A stretch of DNA of 64,000 nucleotides, taken from assembly GCF_012113595.1 (NCBI RefSeq), contig NZ_CP050831.1:1984001-2048000 (forward strand), given 5' to 3'. The stretch comes from Bacteroides faecium. Its GTDB lineage: Bacteria > Bacteroidota > Bacteroidia > Bacteroidales > Bacteroidaceae. The position numbers were made by a program, and so were the translations under genes. Below the pieces are notes generated by a model, which saw only the letters and a list, made by a program, of their open reading frames with translations, did no database searches and was not told the origin of the DNA. Below are positions 54,061-63,171 of this stretch, piece after piece. Position 1 is the stretch's first letter, and each line of letters begins with the position of its first letter.

Positions 54061-54079
54061 TAAATTTATTATCAAACAT

Positions 54080-55395
54080 CATTGCTGTCCACTAAAAAAG
54101 CGGACGGTTAAAATTTAAATAAACTTGGTTCACTAAAACCGCATCGTTCTTTGTCATTATTGAAATTAGTTTTGTTAAAGAGGTCTCTAAGTCTAGTTTT
54201 ATCAGTTAGCGATATGCTCAGGATTTGAAGAATCTCATAAGTTGTTCTATCAATTTCCATGTCATGCTGAATAATTGCTACAAGGCAATAGGCAATGATT
54301 GCAGAGTATATTTGTATTCTTACAGCATTCTCTGTATTGCCCCAGAACTTCTTTATTTTCAGATGTTGCTTAAGCCATTTAAAGAAAAGCTCAATCTGCC
54401 ACCTGTTTTTATAAAGTTCTGCAATTTGTAGCGGAGATAAATCCATAGCATTGGTAAGGAACGTAAACTTACGTTTTTGCTCTTCATCCCAAAAACAAAC
54501 CTTTCGTATGTGAGAAGGATAATCCTTGGAGCTTTTATAAATAGTGAGTTCGCCAATTGCATCAGAAAGTATATTTCTGGGTAAACGGCGTTTCCAATTT
54601 ATAGCTTTGAACTGTAAGTTTGATTTTGCTCTTACAACGAAATAGGACTCTAAGGTTTCTATTTTGAAAAGACTCTTAAAACAGTTATAACCACGGTCAA
54701 AGATGTAGTAAGCACCTGTCTCATAAGGAATTTCACTCATAGCTTTGCTATCGTGAACCGAAGCTGTAGTTATATGGAAGAATGCAGGTATTTGAGTTTC
54801 TATATCATATAGTGTATGTATTTTAATACCTCCTTTTTTCTTTCGGAACTTTGCCCACCAAAATACAACCAAACACAAGTCAATGGTTGTAGAATCGAAA
54901 GCATAAACATTACTACCGAGATTAAAGATACTAGTTTTGAGTTTCTTTTGTGCCTGTTCAACCATGTAATAAGCAAAAGATTCAAAGATACGGTAGTCTC
55001 TATTTTGATTGGCTTTGGATAAATTGCTTCTGGTTACATTTTTTCCAAGACCTAAATGGTATGTTTTCCCTTGATGGGCTTCCAAAGCGATAATAAGGTC
55101 GCGTAGACTTTCTCTGTTTGAGAGTTGCCCGAACATCAAAGCTAGTAGTTGATTCCAGCATGTGAAGTACTTCACATATTTGTCTCCATCATACTTAGTA
55201 ACGATGCGATTAAATTTACTTCGGTCAAGGAATGATACCAACTGTGAGAAAACGTATTTATCTTGATGCATCTGCTATCATATTTAATATGATGCAAATC
55301 TACAATTTCAAATCCGTTCTCTCAGGAATCCTTTGTAACTAACTATATTTCAAATATTTCAAAGAACTATTGCGATTTTTTAGTGGACACTAATG
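54080..55395 (-). mobile_element. IS4-family insertion sequence, 1316 bp, 9-bp target duplication
   Basis: Terminal inverted repeats read CATTGCTGTCCACTAAAAAA on the left and CATTAGTGTCCACTAAAAAA on the right (18 of 20). They are flanked by the direct repeat ATCAAACAT at 54071-54079 and 55396-55404. A 9-bp duplication fits IS4-family transposition, and its perfection indicates a recent insertion. It carries one transposase gene pointing against the host operon. Confidence 0.9.
54108..55271 (-). CDS. IS4-family transposase
   Basis: A 387-residue DDE transposase of the IS4 family. An N-terminal DUF4372-type domain (FSQLVSFLDRSKFNRIVTKY) precedes the catalytic core: first Asp in YAFDSTTID, second Asp in YIFDRGY, and the IS4 Y-(2)-R-(3)-E-(6)-K signature in YKNRWQIELFFKWLKQ. 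The frame is intact, so the element may be active. Confidence 0.95.
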   Translation of the reverse strand: MHQDKYVFSQLVSFLDRSKFNRIVTKYDGDKYVKYFTCWNQLLALMFGQLSNRESLRDLIIALEAHQGKTYHLGLGKNVTRSNLSKANQNRDYRIFESFAYYMVEQAQKKLKTSIFNLGSNVYAFDSTTIDLCLVVFWWAKFRKKKGGIKIHTLYDIETQIPAFFHITTASVHDSKAMSEIPYETGAYYIFDRGYNCFKSLFKIETLESYFVVRAKSNLQFKAINWKRRLPRNILSDAIGELTIYKSSKDYPSHIRKVCFWDEEQKRKFTFLTNAMDLSPLQIAELYKNRWQIELFFKWLKQHLKIKKFWGNTENAVRIQIYSAIIAYCLVAIIQHDMEIDRTTYEILQILSISLTDKTRLRDLFNKTNFNNDKERCGFSEPSLFKF

Positions 55396-55409
55396 ATCAA
55401 ACATATCAA

Positions 55410-56426
55410 ATGAAAGCAGTTCAAATTGTCAACCCCTCAGAAATGAAGGTGGTTGAACTGGAAAAACCGACCGTTGGCGCCGGTGAAGTATTAGTAAGAA
55501 TCAAGTATGTCGGTTTTTGTGGTTCGGACTTAAACACGTTCCTGGGCAAGAATCCGATGGTGAAATTACCCGTGATACCGGGGCATGAAGTAGGGGCGGT
55601 AATTGAAGAAATCGGCTCGGGTGTTCCGGCAGGTTTCGAGAAAGGAATGAATGTGACGCTGAATCCGTACACTAATTGCGGTAAATGTGCTTCCTGTCGG
55701 AATGGTCGTGTCAATGCCTGCGAACATAACGAAACGCTGGGAGTGCAGCGTAATGGAGTGATGTGCGAATATGCCGTATTGCCTTGGACAAAGATTATTC
55801 CGGCAGACAATATCTCTTCCCGTGACTGTGCGTTGATTGAACCGATGAGTGTCGGATTCCATGCCGTATCACGTGCGCAGGTAATTGATAACGAATTTGT
55901 GATGGTGATTGGCTGTGGCATGATCGGTATAGGCGCGATTGTACGTGCTGCCCTAAGGGGAGCAACGGTAATTGCTGTCGATTTGGATGACGAAAAACTG
56001 GAACTGGCGAAGAAAGTCGGTGCATCTTATGTGGTTAACTCTAAGACAGAAAATGTACATGAACGGATACAGGAAATAACGGAAGGATTCGGTGCTGATG
56101 TCGTGATTGAAGCTGTCGGAAGTCCTGTCACTTACGTAATGGCAGTGGATGAAGTCGGATTCACTGGGCGTGTGGTTTGCATCGGCTATGCCAAGAGTGA
56201 AGTGGCTTTCCAAACGAAACTTTTCGTTCAGAAAGAATTGGATATCCGTGGTTCCAGAAATGCATTGCCGGCAGATTTCCGTGCAGTAATCAATTATATG
56301 AAAGAAGGAAATTGTCCGGTAGAAGAGTTGATTTCCAAGATAGCGAAACCGGAAGGTGCTTTGGAAGCCATGCAGGAATGGACGGCTAATCCGGGAAAGG
56401 TGTTCCGTATACTGGTTGAGTTCTGA
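55410..56426 (+). CDS. Zinc-dependent medium-chain dehydrogenase
   Basis: A 338-residue MDR alcohol/sorbitol-type dehydrogenase. The catalytic zinc site is in GFCGSDLNTFLG and PGHEVG. The structural zinc site is CGKCASCRNGRVNACEH. The NAD fold starts VIGCGMIGIGAIVRAA. The native start is the ATG at 55410. The GTG at 55383 gives nine extra codons, most of them lying in the IS end or target duplication, so it is not the original start. It should oxidise a polyol or keto-sugar intermediate of the pathway. The IS insertion may reduce its expression unless the IS end supplies a promoter. Confidence 0.87.
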   Translation: MKAVQIVNPSEMKVVELEKPTVGAGEVLVRIKYVGFCGSDLNTFLGKNPMVKLPVIPGHEVGAVIEEIGSGVPAGFEKGMNVTLNPYTNCGKCASCRNGRVNACEHNETLGVQRNGVMCEYAVLPWTKIIPADNISSRDCALIEPMSVGFHAVSRAQVIDNEFVMVIGCGMIGIGAIVRAALRGATVIAVDLDDEKLELAKKVGASYVVNSKTENVHERIQEITEGFGADVVIEAVGSPVTYVMAVDEVGFTGRVVCIGYAKSEVAFQTKLFVQKELDIRGSRNALPADFRAVINYMKEGNCPVEELISKIAKPEGALEAMQEWTANPGKVFRILVEF

Positions 56427-56479
56427 TAAGTTCTTGTAATAAGAATAGTTGTTGATATTTCGGGTATGTAATAAGTGAG

Positions 56480-56508
56480 AGGAGGCTGCAAACAGTCTCC
56501 TTTCTTTG
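56480..56508 (+). terminator. Intrinsic terminator of the sugar-oxidation operon
   Basis: AGGAGGCTG and CAGTCTCCT pair over 9 bp (one G-T) with a 4-nt loop, followed by TTCTTT. Confidence 0.75.
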
Positions 56509-56522
56509 TGTGAGATGGGGTG

Positions 56523-56632
56523 ATGTAACATGAGTAAATGTAGATGTAACATTCTTTATCCGGTATGTAGCATCACAAAGAAATTATGTAGCATACTTTA
56601 GTCAATCTGTCTGTTTGCATTTTCTATTTTTG
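56523..56632 (+). promoter_or_regulatory. Four ATGTARCAT sites at 21-bp spacing and promoter of the first GH43 gene
   Basis: ATGTAACAT at 56523 and 56544, and ATGTAGCAT at 56565 and 56586, are spaced exactly 21 bp. A perfect -7 box TATTTTTG is at 56625-56632; the last site starts 39 bp upstream of it. No good -33 box is seen, which suits an activator. Confidence 0.75.
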
Positions 56633-56710
56633 TGATGTGGAAGATAACAAGGAACATTTTAAATAATTCGCTTTCAAATAATAGATAATATAGCCAGTTA
56701 ACAAAAAACG

Positions 56711-58315
56711 ATGATTATGCTGAAAACAAAAATCAACACTATTCTGCTGTGTACTCTTTTTACATGGTTCTTCCCGCTATCAGCCGGAGCACAATACCGT
56801 AATCCTATTCTTTATGCTGACGTTCCCGATATGTCGGTGTGTCGCGCAGGTGATTACTTTTACATGGTTTCCACTACTATGCACCTGATGCCGGGAGCGC
56901 CTATCATGCGTTCGCCGGATATGAAACATTGGGAAACTATCAGCTACGTATTTCCTCGCATTGACGATGGTCCCCGTTATGATCTGCTCGAAGGCACTGC
57001 TTACGGGCAAGGACAATGGGCATCATCTATCCGCTATCATGACGGAAAATTCTATGTATGGTTTACAGCCAATGGCGCGCCCGGACGCGGGTTTGTCTAT
57101 ACTGCGACAGATCCGGCCGGTCCCTGGAAACTTCTTTCGCGCCCCCCGCATTTCCATGACGGTTCGCTTCTGTTTGATGATGACGGGCGGGTGTATCTCT
57201 TTCACAGTACAGGACAGCTTACAGAGTTGAAACCCGATTTGACCGATGTGCTTCCCGGTGGCATCAACCAGCAGATCTTTGAACGGGATGCTGACGAACA
57301 AGGTCTGTTGGAAGGTAGTTCCGTCATCAAGCATAATGGAAAATATTATTTGCTGATGATTTCTATGGATTGGAGTATTCCCGGTCGTCTGCGTCGTGAA
57401 GTATGCTATCGTGCCGATAAGATTACCGGACCTTACGAAAAACGTGTTATTCTTGAAACAGAGTTCGACGGGCATGGCGGTGTTGGTCAGGGATGCATCG
57501 TAGACGGGAAAAACGGTGAATGGTACGGACTGATTTTTCAGGATCGTGGTGGCGTAGGACGTGTGCCGTGCCTCATGCCTTGTACATGGACGGAAGATGG
57601 TTGGCCTATGCTGGGAGACAAGGATGGGCGCATCCCGAATGATACCACTTTGTCGTATATGTCAATGGATGGTATCTGCGGTTCGGATGATTTTTCCGCT
57701 TCCGAGCTTTCCCTCTATTGGCAGTGGAATCATAACCCCGTCGATCAGGCATGGAGTCTTACCGACCGTCCCGGATTTCTGCGTTTGAAAACCTCCCGTG
57801 TGGTAGATAACCTGTTTGTTGCTCCCAATACGTTGACTCAGCGTATGGTAGGACCGAAATGCATGGGCACTGTCAGTCTCTCTCTGGCGGGGATGAAAGA
57901 TGGTGACCGTGCGGGATTATCGGCTTTTAATGGTGACAGCGGTGTGCTTACGGTTGAAAAGAACGGAAATAAACTGTCTCTTGTGATGAGTGAACAGAAA
58001 AGTGTGTTTGATAAAACGAAGCATGCCATTAGCCGTGTGGATATGACCGAACAAGCCCGTATACCTCTTAAAAAAGAGCTTGTCTATTTGCGTGTGGAAG
58101 GTGACTTTACCAATGGACGGGATGAGGCACGTTTCTCTTATAGTCTTGACGGGAAAACATGGATACCTGTCGGTCTGCCTATTAAGATGAAATTTGACTA
58201 CACCCGTATGTTCATGGGCAGTAAGTTTGCCATATTTAACTATGCTACACGTTCCGTGGGCGGTTATGTGGATGTGGATTCCTTTGATTATTCGTTCTGT
58301 GATGCGTCAATGTAA
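56711..58315 (+). CDS. GH43 glycosidase (beta-xylosidase/arabinofuranosidase-like)
   Basis: A 534-residue secreted enzyme (ATG at 56711; Met at 56717 equally possible) with a signal peptide ending SAGAQ. The five-bladed propeller shows the GH43 acids: Asp40 in DVPDMSV (base), Asp in HDGSLLFDDDG (pKa modulator) and Glu in GLLEGSSVIKHNG (acid). A beta-sandwich C-terminal domain (FSASELSLYWQWNHNP) is typical of GH43_12/xylosidase-type proteins. It probably removes xylose or arabinose units from plant hemicellulose. Its promoter carries the 21-bp site array shared with two neighbours. Confidence 0.88.
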   Translation: MIMLKTKINTILLCTLFTWFFPLSAGAQYRNPILYADVPDMSVCRAGDYFYMVSTTMHLMPGAPIMRSPDMKHWETISYVFPRIDDGPRYDLLEGTAYGQGQWASSIRYHDGKFYVWFTANGAPGRGFVYTATDPAGPWKLLSRPPHFHDGSLLFDDDGRVYLFHSTGQLTELKPDLTDVLPGGINQQIFERDADEQGLLEGSSVIKHNGKYYLLMISMDWSIPGRLRREVCYRADKITGPYEKRVILETEFDGHGGVGQGCIVDGKNGEWYGLIFQDRGGVGRVPCLMPCTWTEDGWPMLGDKDGRIPNDTTLSYMSMDGICGSDDFSASELSLYWQWNHNPVDQAWSLTDRPGFLRLKTSRVVDNLFVAPNTLTQRMVGPKCMGTVSLSLAGMKDGDRAGLSAFNGDSGVLTVEKNGNKLSLVMSEQKSVFDKTKHAISRVDMTEQARIPLKKELVYLRVEGDFTNGRDEARFSYSLDGKTWIPVGLPIKMKFDYTRMFMGSKFAIFNYATRSVGGYVDVDSFDYSFCDASM

Positions 58316-58376
58316 CACAAAAATATGTATTTGTAACCAATGAAACATTGTTTTATTGGAAAATAGGCTATTTTTG
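58310..58376 (+). promoter_or_regulatory. TGTAAC sites and promoter of the second GH3 gene
   Basis: ATGTAACAC (58310, overlapping the upstream stop codon) and TTGTAACCA (58331) are 21 bp apart, and a related ATGAAACAT follows at 58340. A perfect -7 box TATTTTTG lies at 58369-58376, 38 bp from the last 21-bp-phased site. Confidence 0.65.
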
Positions 58377-58411
58377 TTTCCAAATTAATCATAACTAATA
58401 AGTATAATATT

Positions 58412-60997
58412 ATGAAAAGAGGTTGGATACCGATTATGGGTGTTTGTTTGGTGTTATCGTTTTCGGCATGTAAGCAATTGCTGCCTTACCAGGACACTTC
58501 TTTAACGGCGGAACAACGGGCGGAGGATTTGTTGCCCCGGTTGACTTTGGAAGAAAAAGTATCATTAATGCAAAATGCGTCACCTGCTATCCCCCGACTG
58601 GGAATTAAAGAATATGAGTGGTGGAATGAAGCGTTGCACGGTGTGGGACGTGCCGGATTGGCTACTGTTTTTCCCCAGTCTATCGGTATGGGAGCTTCTT
58701 TTAATGATTCATTATTATATGAAGTGTTCAATGCCACTTCCGATGAGGCTCGCGTAAAATCGCGTATTTTCGGTGAAAGTGGCGTACTGAAACGCTATCA
58801 AGGATTAACATTCTGGACACCGAACGTCAATATATTCCGTGACCCTCGTTGGGGACGTGGTCAGGAAACATACGGTGAAGACCCTTATCTGACAGGACAA
58901 ATGGGAATGGCTGTAGTCCGTGGTTTGCAAGGACCGGAAGATGCCGGATATGATAAGCTGCACGCATGTGCCAAGCACTTTGCCGTTCATTCAGGACCGG
59001 AGTGGAACCGGCATAGTTTTGATGCGGAGAATATAGATCCCCGGGATTTATGGGAAACCTATCTGCCTGCTTTTAAAGATTTGGTACAGAAAGCACATGT
59101 AAAGGAAGTGATGTGTGCCTACAATCGTTTTGAGGGAGAGCCTTGTTGTGGCAGCAATCGCCTGTTGATGCAAATATTGCGAGATGAATGGGGATACAAA
59201 GGCATTGTAGTCTCTGACTGTGGAGCGATTTCCGATTTCTATAGACCGGGAACGCATGAGACTCACCCGGATAAGGAACACGCCTCGACCGCTGCTGTGC
59301 GGACAGGCACAGACCTTGAATGTGGAAGTGAATATGCTTCACTGGTGGGTGCTGTAAAAGCCGGTTTGATTGACGAAAAAGAAATAGATATTTCATTGAA
59401 ACGTTTGTTGACAGCACGTTTTGAACTGGGAGAAATGGACGAACAACCGGCTTGGTCGGAAATTCCGGCCTCTGTGTTGAATAGTAAGGAACATCAGGCA
59501 TTGGCTTTGCGTATGGCTCGTGAATCATTGGTGCTCTTGCAGAATAAAAACAACATCCTGCCTCTGAATACCCATCTGAAAGTAGCCGTTATGGGACCTA
59601 ATGCCAATGACTCCGTGATGCAGTGGGGAAATTATAACGGTATTCCGGCACATACGGTTACCTTATTGGAAGCTGTCCGTGCCAAACTACCGGAAGGACA
59701 AATCATATACGAACCGGGTTGTGACCGTGTGGACGGAAAGACACTCCAAAGCCTGTTTGATGAATGTAGCATAAATGGTAAACCCGGTTTCTTGGCAGAA
59801 TATTGGAATAATCGTGATCGTGAAGGGGAAGTGGTTGCTACCGATCAGATTTCCACTCCGTTCCATTTTGCGACAACAGGGGCTACTACATTTGCGCCCG
59901 GTGTGGAAATAACTAATTTCTCGGCTCGTTATGAATCAGTCTTTCGTCCTTCGCAGTCGGGTGATGTTGTTTTCCGTTTTCAATTGGACGGTGCGGTGAC
60001 ACTTATTATCGACAGCGAACAGGTGGCGGAAAAAGTATATGTAAAAAATCCGACGAATCTTTATACCTTGCAGGCAAAAGCAGGAAAAGAATATAAGGTC
60101 GAAATTCTGTTCACTCAACGGAATGAAGGGGCAACCCTCGATTTTGATATGGGCAAAGAGATGGAAATCAATCTGGATAAGGCTGTAGAGAAAGTAAAAG
60201 ATGCCGATGTGGTTCTTTTTGCAGGTGGAATTTCTCCAAGTCTGGAAGGAGAGGAAATGCCGATTGCTGTTCCCGGATTTAAAGGTGGTGACCGTACGGA
60301 TATTGAACTTCCCGCTGTTCAGCGTAATCTGTTGAAAGCATTGAAGAAGGCAGGAAAGAAGGTGGTCTTTATCAATTATTCCGGTTCGGCTATCGGGTTG
60401 GTGCCGGAGACAAATACTTGTGAAGCGATTCTGCAGGCGTGGTATCCGGGACAGGCGGGTGGTACGGCTATCGTTGATGCTCTTTGGGGAGAGTATAATC
60501 CCGGTGGACGCTTGCCGGTCACTTTCTATAAGGATGTGAATCAATTGCCGGACTTTGAAGACTATTCCATGAAGGGGCGTACCTATCGATATATGCAACA
60601 GCAACCACTTTTCCCATTCGGTCATGGGCTGAGTTATACTACGTTTACTTATGGAGAAGCTAAATTGAGCAAGAATACAATCGCCAAAGGTGAAAATGTA
60701 GTATTGACTATTCCGGTAAGCAATGTCGGGCAACGTGATGGAGAAGAGGTGGTTCAGGTTTATTTGAGACGTCCGGGTGATAAGGAAGGCCCCCGTTATA
60801 CCTTGCGTGCTTTCAAACGCGTTCATATTCCGGCAGGGAAAACTGAATCAGTAGCTATTCCTCTTACTGGTGTGAACTTTGAATGGTTTGATGCAGAGTC
60901 GAATACGATGCGTCCGTTGGAAGGTACTTATGAATTACTGTATGGAGGAACTTCTGATAGAAATAAGTTGAAAACGATTGTAATGAACGTACAGTAA
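58412..60997 (+). CDS. GH3 glycosidase with PA14 insert (beta-xylosidase/glucosidase-like)
   Basis: An 861-residue GH3 enzyme, lipoprotein by its signal (LVLSFSAC). The catalytic barrel has EWWNEALHGVGRAG, WTPNVNIFRDPRWGRGQETY and the nucleophile Asp in GIVVSDCGAISDF. A PA14 domain (about 450-590, PGFLAEYWNNRD) is inserted in the alpha/beta sandwich, and a fibronectin III-like domain closes the protein. The EWWNEALHGV motif and PA14 insert are typical of Xyl3A-type xylosidases. It would act on xylo- or gluco-oligosaccharides in the periplasm together with the flanking GH43 enzymes. Confidence 0.9.
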   Translation: MKRGWIPIMGVCLVLSFSACKQLLPYQDTSLTAEQRAEDLLPRLTLEEKVSLMQNASPAIPRLGIKEYEWWNEALHGVGRAGLATVFPQSIGMGASFNDSLLYEVFNATSDEARVKSRIFGESGVLKRYQGLTFWTPNVNIFRDPRWGRGQETYGEDPYLTGQMGMAVVRGLQGPEDAGYDKLHACAKHFAVHSGPEWNRHSFDAENIDPRDLWETYLPAFKDLVQKAHVKEVMCAYNRFEGEPCCGSNRLLMQILRDEWGYKGIVVSDCGAISDFYRPGTHETHPDKEHASTAAVRTGTDLECGSEYASLVGAVKAGLIDEKEIDISLKRLLTARFELGEMDEQPAWSEIPASVLNSKEHQALALRMARESLVLLQNKNNILPLNTHLKVAVMGPNANDSVMQWGNYNGIPAHTVTLLEAVRAKLPEGQIIYEPGCDRVDGKTLQSLFDECSINGKPGFLAEYWNNRDREGEVVATDQISTPFHFATTGATTFAPGVEITNFSARYESVFRPSQSGDVVFRFQLDGAVTLIIDSEQVAEKVYVKNPTNLYTLQAKAGKEYKVEILFTQRNEGATLDFDMGKEMEINLDKAVEKVKDADVVLFAGGISPSLEGEEMPIAVPGFKGGDRTDIELPAVQRNLLKALKKAGKKVVFINYSGSAIGLVPETNTCEAILQAWYPGQAGGTAIVDALWGEYNPGGRLPVTFYKDVNQLPDFEDYSMKGRTYRYMQQQPLFPFGHGLSYTTFTYGEAKLSKNTIAKGENVVLTIPVSNVGQRDGEEVVQVYLRRPGDKEGPRYTLRAFKRVHIPAGKTESVAIPLTGVNFEWFDAESNTMRPLEGTYELLYGGTSDRNKLKTIVMNVQ

Positions 60998-61068
60998 TAC
61001 CACTTTGGAATTTTGTTTATTGTTACAGATAGACAATCCGGATTTATTTATTGAATGAATAAAGAAAG

Positions 61069-61109
61069 AACGACCTTGTTCCTTTAAAAGGAACGGGTCG
61101 TTTCTTTTA
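61069..61109 (+). terminator. Nested-stem intrinsic terminator after the GH3 gene
   Basis: Outer stem AACGACC (61069-61075) / GGTCGTT (61096-61102) encloses GTTCCTTT / AAAGGAAC, followed by TCTTTT. It is built from the first units of array D. Confidence 0.65.
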
Positions 61110-61165
61110 AACCAAGCCCCCGTTTCTTTTAAACCAACGGGGACTTTCTTTTAAAGGAAAATGAG
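61078..61165. repeat. Palindrome array D, 22-bp period
   Basis: Units start at 61078, 61100, 61122 and 61144, exactly 22 bp apart: a TTTC-TTTTAAA core (first unit GTTCCTTTAAAAGGAAC) plus a G- or C-rich spacer (GGGTC, GCCCCC, CGGGG). Spacers are mutually complementary. It has the same plan as arrays A-C with different sequence, and overlaps the terminator of the GH3 gene. Confidence 0.8.
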
Positions 61166-61272
61166 TATTTGCTAATTCTTGATATTCAGCATTTTACATG
61201 ATGGAAGATAAAAGTACTGAAATAATAGGTAATGTAGTTATTTATCTTACCATTTTTCTGTTTTGGGGCTTT

Positions 61273-61381
61273 TTGTTACATCAGAAAAGAAGAATGTTAC
61301 ATGTCTGTGATAAATGTAACTTGTATATAGATGCCTGTATCATGTTTGTACATATATGATAAAACCGAATCGATACATTTG
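61273..61381 (+). promoter_or_regulatory. Four TGTWAC-like sites and promoter of the second GH43 gene
   Basis: TTGTTACAT (61273), ATGTTACAT (61294), ATGTAACTT (61314) and CTGTATCAT (61335) are spaced 21, 20 and 21 bp. A perfect -7 box TACATTTG is at 61374-61381, 39 bp from the last site start. Same geometry as at 56.5 and 58.3 kb. Confidence 0.7.
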
Positions 61382-61429
61382 CAAACACTACTATGGAACA
61401 GAAAATTATAGAAAATAAAAAGTGATAAT

Positions 61430-63157
61430 ATGAGAACATTAAAATTGATTTTGTCGGGCTGGCAATCCGTGGGTCTTGTCGTATTTTTTATGCTGTTTTT
61501 TAATATGGAGGTGAGTGGCAAGGGTAAAATAACGAAAAATGCTCCTGTCTTTACGCAATTTATTTATCAGGGGGAGGATGCTATTTATCAAAACAATCCT
61601 TTAAAGCCGGGTGAGTTCTATAATCCTATTTTGCAGGGTTGCTATCCCGATCCGAGTATAACGCGGAAAGGGAATGATTATTATTTAGTGTGCTCATCTT
61701 TTGCTATGTTTCCCGGGGTGCCTATTTTCCATTCTAATGATCTGGTCAACTGGAAACAAATCGGTCATGTGCTGGACAGAACGTCACAATTAAAGGTTGA
61801 AGATTGTGGTATTAGTGCTGGTGTATATGCTCCTGCTATAAGATATAATCCCAATAATGATACGTTTTATATGATAACCACTCAATTCTCAGGTGGCTTT
61901 GGAAATATGGTGGTAAAGACAAAGAATCCGGAGAATGGCTGGAGTGATCCGGTCAAACTACAATTTGAAGGCATTGATCCTTCTCTTTTCTTTGATGATA
62001 ATGGCAAGGCATACGTGGTACATAATGATGCTCCTGCTAAAGCAAACGAGCGTTACTCGGGACACCGTGTCATAAAAATATGGGATTATGATGTGGAGAA
62101 TGATAAAGTGGTTCCGGGAACGGACCGGATCATTGTAAACGGTGGCGTCAATATAGAAGAAAAGCCGATATGGATTGAAGCTCCTCATATCTATAAAAAA
62201 GATGGACGCTACTATTTAATGTGTGCCGAAGGAGGAACCGGAGGCTGGCATAGCGAAGTCATTTTTGTAAGTGATCATCCGAAAGGACCTTATCTTCCGG
62301 CAAATAATAATCCTATTTTAACTCAACGTTATTTTCCTGCAAATCGGACGGATAAAGTAGACTGGGCTGGTCATGCAGATTTAGTGGAGGGACCCGACGG
62401 AAAATATTATGGTGTATTTTTAGGAATACGCCCCAATGAGAAGAACAGAGTGAATACCGGACGCGAAACTTTTATTCTTCCGGTGGACTGGAGCGGAACA
62501 TTTCCCGTTTTCGAGAATGGGCTTATCCCTATGAAACCTACATTGAAGATGCCTTCGGGAGTAGAGAACCAAACAGGGAAAAACGGTTATTTGCCTAGTG
62601 GTAACTTTGTCTTTAAGGATGATTTCTCCGATAAGACATTAGATTTTAGATGGATCGGTCTTAGAGGTCCTCGTGAAGATTTCGTTGATATGACCGATAA
62701 AGGGTTGCGGATCATCCCTTTTACCTCAAATATCAATGAAGTGAAACCTACTTCTACCTTGTTCTATCGTCAGCAGCATAATCAATTTACAGCGGCAGCG
62801 ACCATGGAGTACAAACCGAAAAATGAGAAAGATTTTGCTGGTATAACATGTTATCAGAATGAAAGATATCACTATGTCTTCGGTATTACTAAAAAGGGAA
62901 AAGACTATTACCTGATGCTGCAAAGAACCGAAAAAGGACAAGCGAGTGTCCTGGGTGAGGTGAAGATAGAAACAGAGAAACCTGTGACACTGCAAGTAGC
63001 AGCTAATGGAGATAATTATCGTTTTAATTATTCGATTGATGGCAAGGGTTTCATAAATTTAGGAGGAACCGTTTCCGGCGATATTCTTTCTACTAATGAG
63101 GCTGGTGGCTTTACAGGAACAATGATCGGACTGTATGCAACATCTGTTGGTAATTAG
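61430..63157 (+). CDS. GH43 glycosidase (xylosidase-like, C-terminal beta-sandwich)
   Basis: A 575-residue secreted protein (hydrophobic N-terminus SVGLVVFFMLFFNMEVSG). The GH43 propeller motifs are GCYPDPSITRKGNDYYLV (Asp base), GIDPSLFFDDNGKAYV (Asp) and IEAPHIYKKDGRYYLM (Glu acid). A C-terminal concanavalin-like domain (FVFKDDFSDKTLDFRW) is usual in beta-xylosidases of this family. It likely trims xylo- or arabino-oligosaccharides. The coding end is normal, but a relic of a GH31 gene follows directly. Confidence 0.88.
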   Translation: MRTLKLILSGWQSVGLVVFFMLFFNMEVSGKGKITKNAPVFTQFIYQGEDAIYQNNPLKPGEFYNPILQGCYPDPSITRKGNDYYLVCSSFAMFPGVPIFHSNDLVNWKQIGHVLDRTSQLKVEDCGISAGVYAPAIRYNPNNDTFYMITTQFSGGFGNMVVKTKNPENGWSDPVKLQFEGIDPSLFFDDNGKAYVVHNDAPAKANERYSGHRVIKIWDYDVENDKVVPGTDRIIVNGGVNIEEKPIWIEAPHIYKKDGRYYLMCAEGGTGGWHSEVIFVSDHPKGPYLPANNNPILTQRYFPANRTDKVDWAGHADLVEGPDGKYYGVFLGIRPNEKNRVNTGRETFILPVDWSGTFPVFENGLIPMKPTLKMPSGVENQTGKNGYLPSGNFVFKDDFSDKTLDFRWIGLRGPREDFVDMTDKGLRIIPFTSNINEVKPTSTLFYRQQHNQFTAAATMEYKPKNEKDFAGITCYQNERYHYVFGITKKGKDYYLMLQRTEKGQASVLGEVKIETEKPVTLQVAANGDNYRFNYSIDGKGFINLGGTVSGDILSTNEAGGFTGTMIGLYATSVGN

Positions 63158-63171
63158 AAACCTTATTATTC

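Noticed and set aside
54086..55389. Shorter IS boundaries at TGTCCACT
   Set aside because: The 9-bp direct repeat ATCAAACAT and continued CATT symmetry place the ends further out, at 54080 and 55395.
59936..60826. 296-residue minus-strand ORF
   Set aside because: Antisense shadow of the GH3 gene; no signal, domain or promoter.
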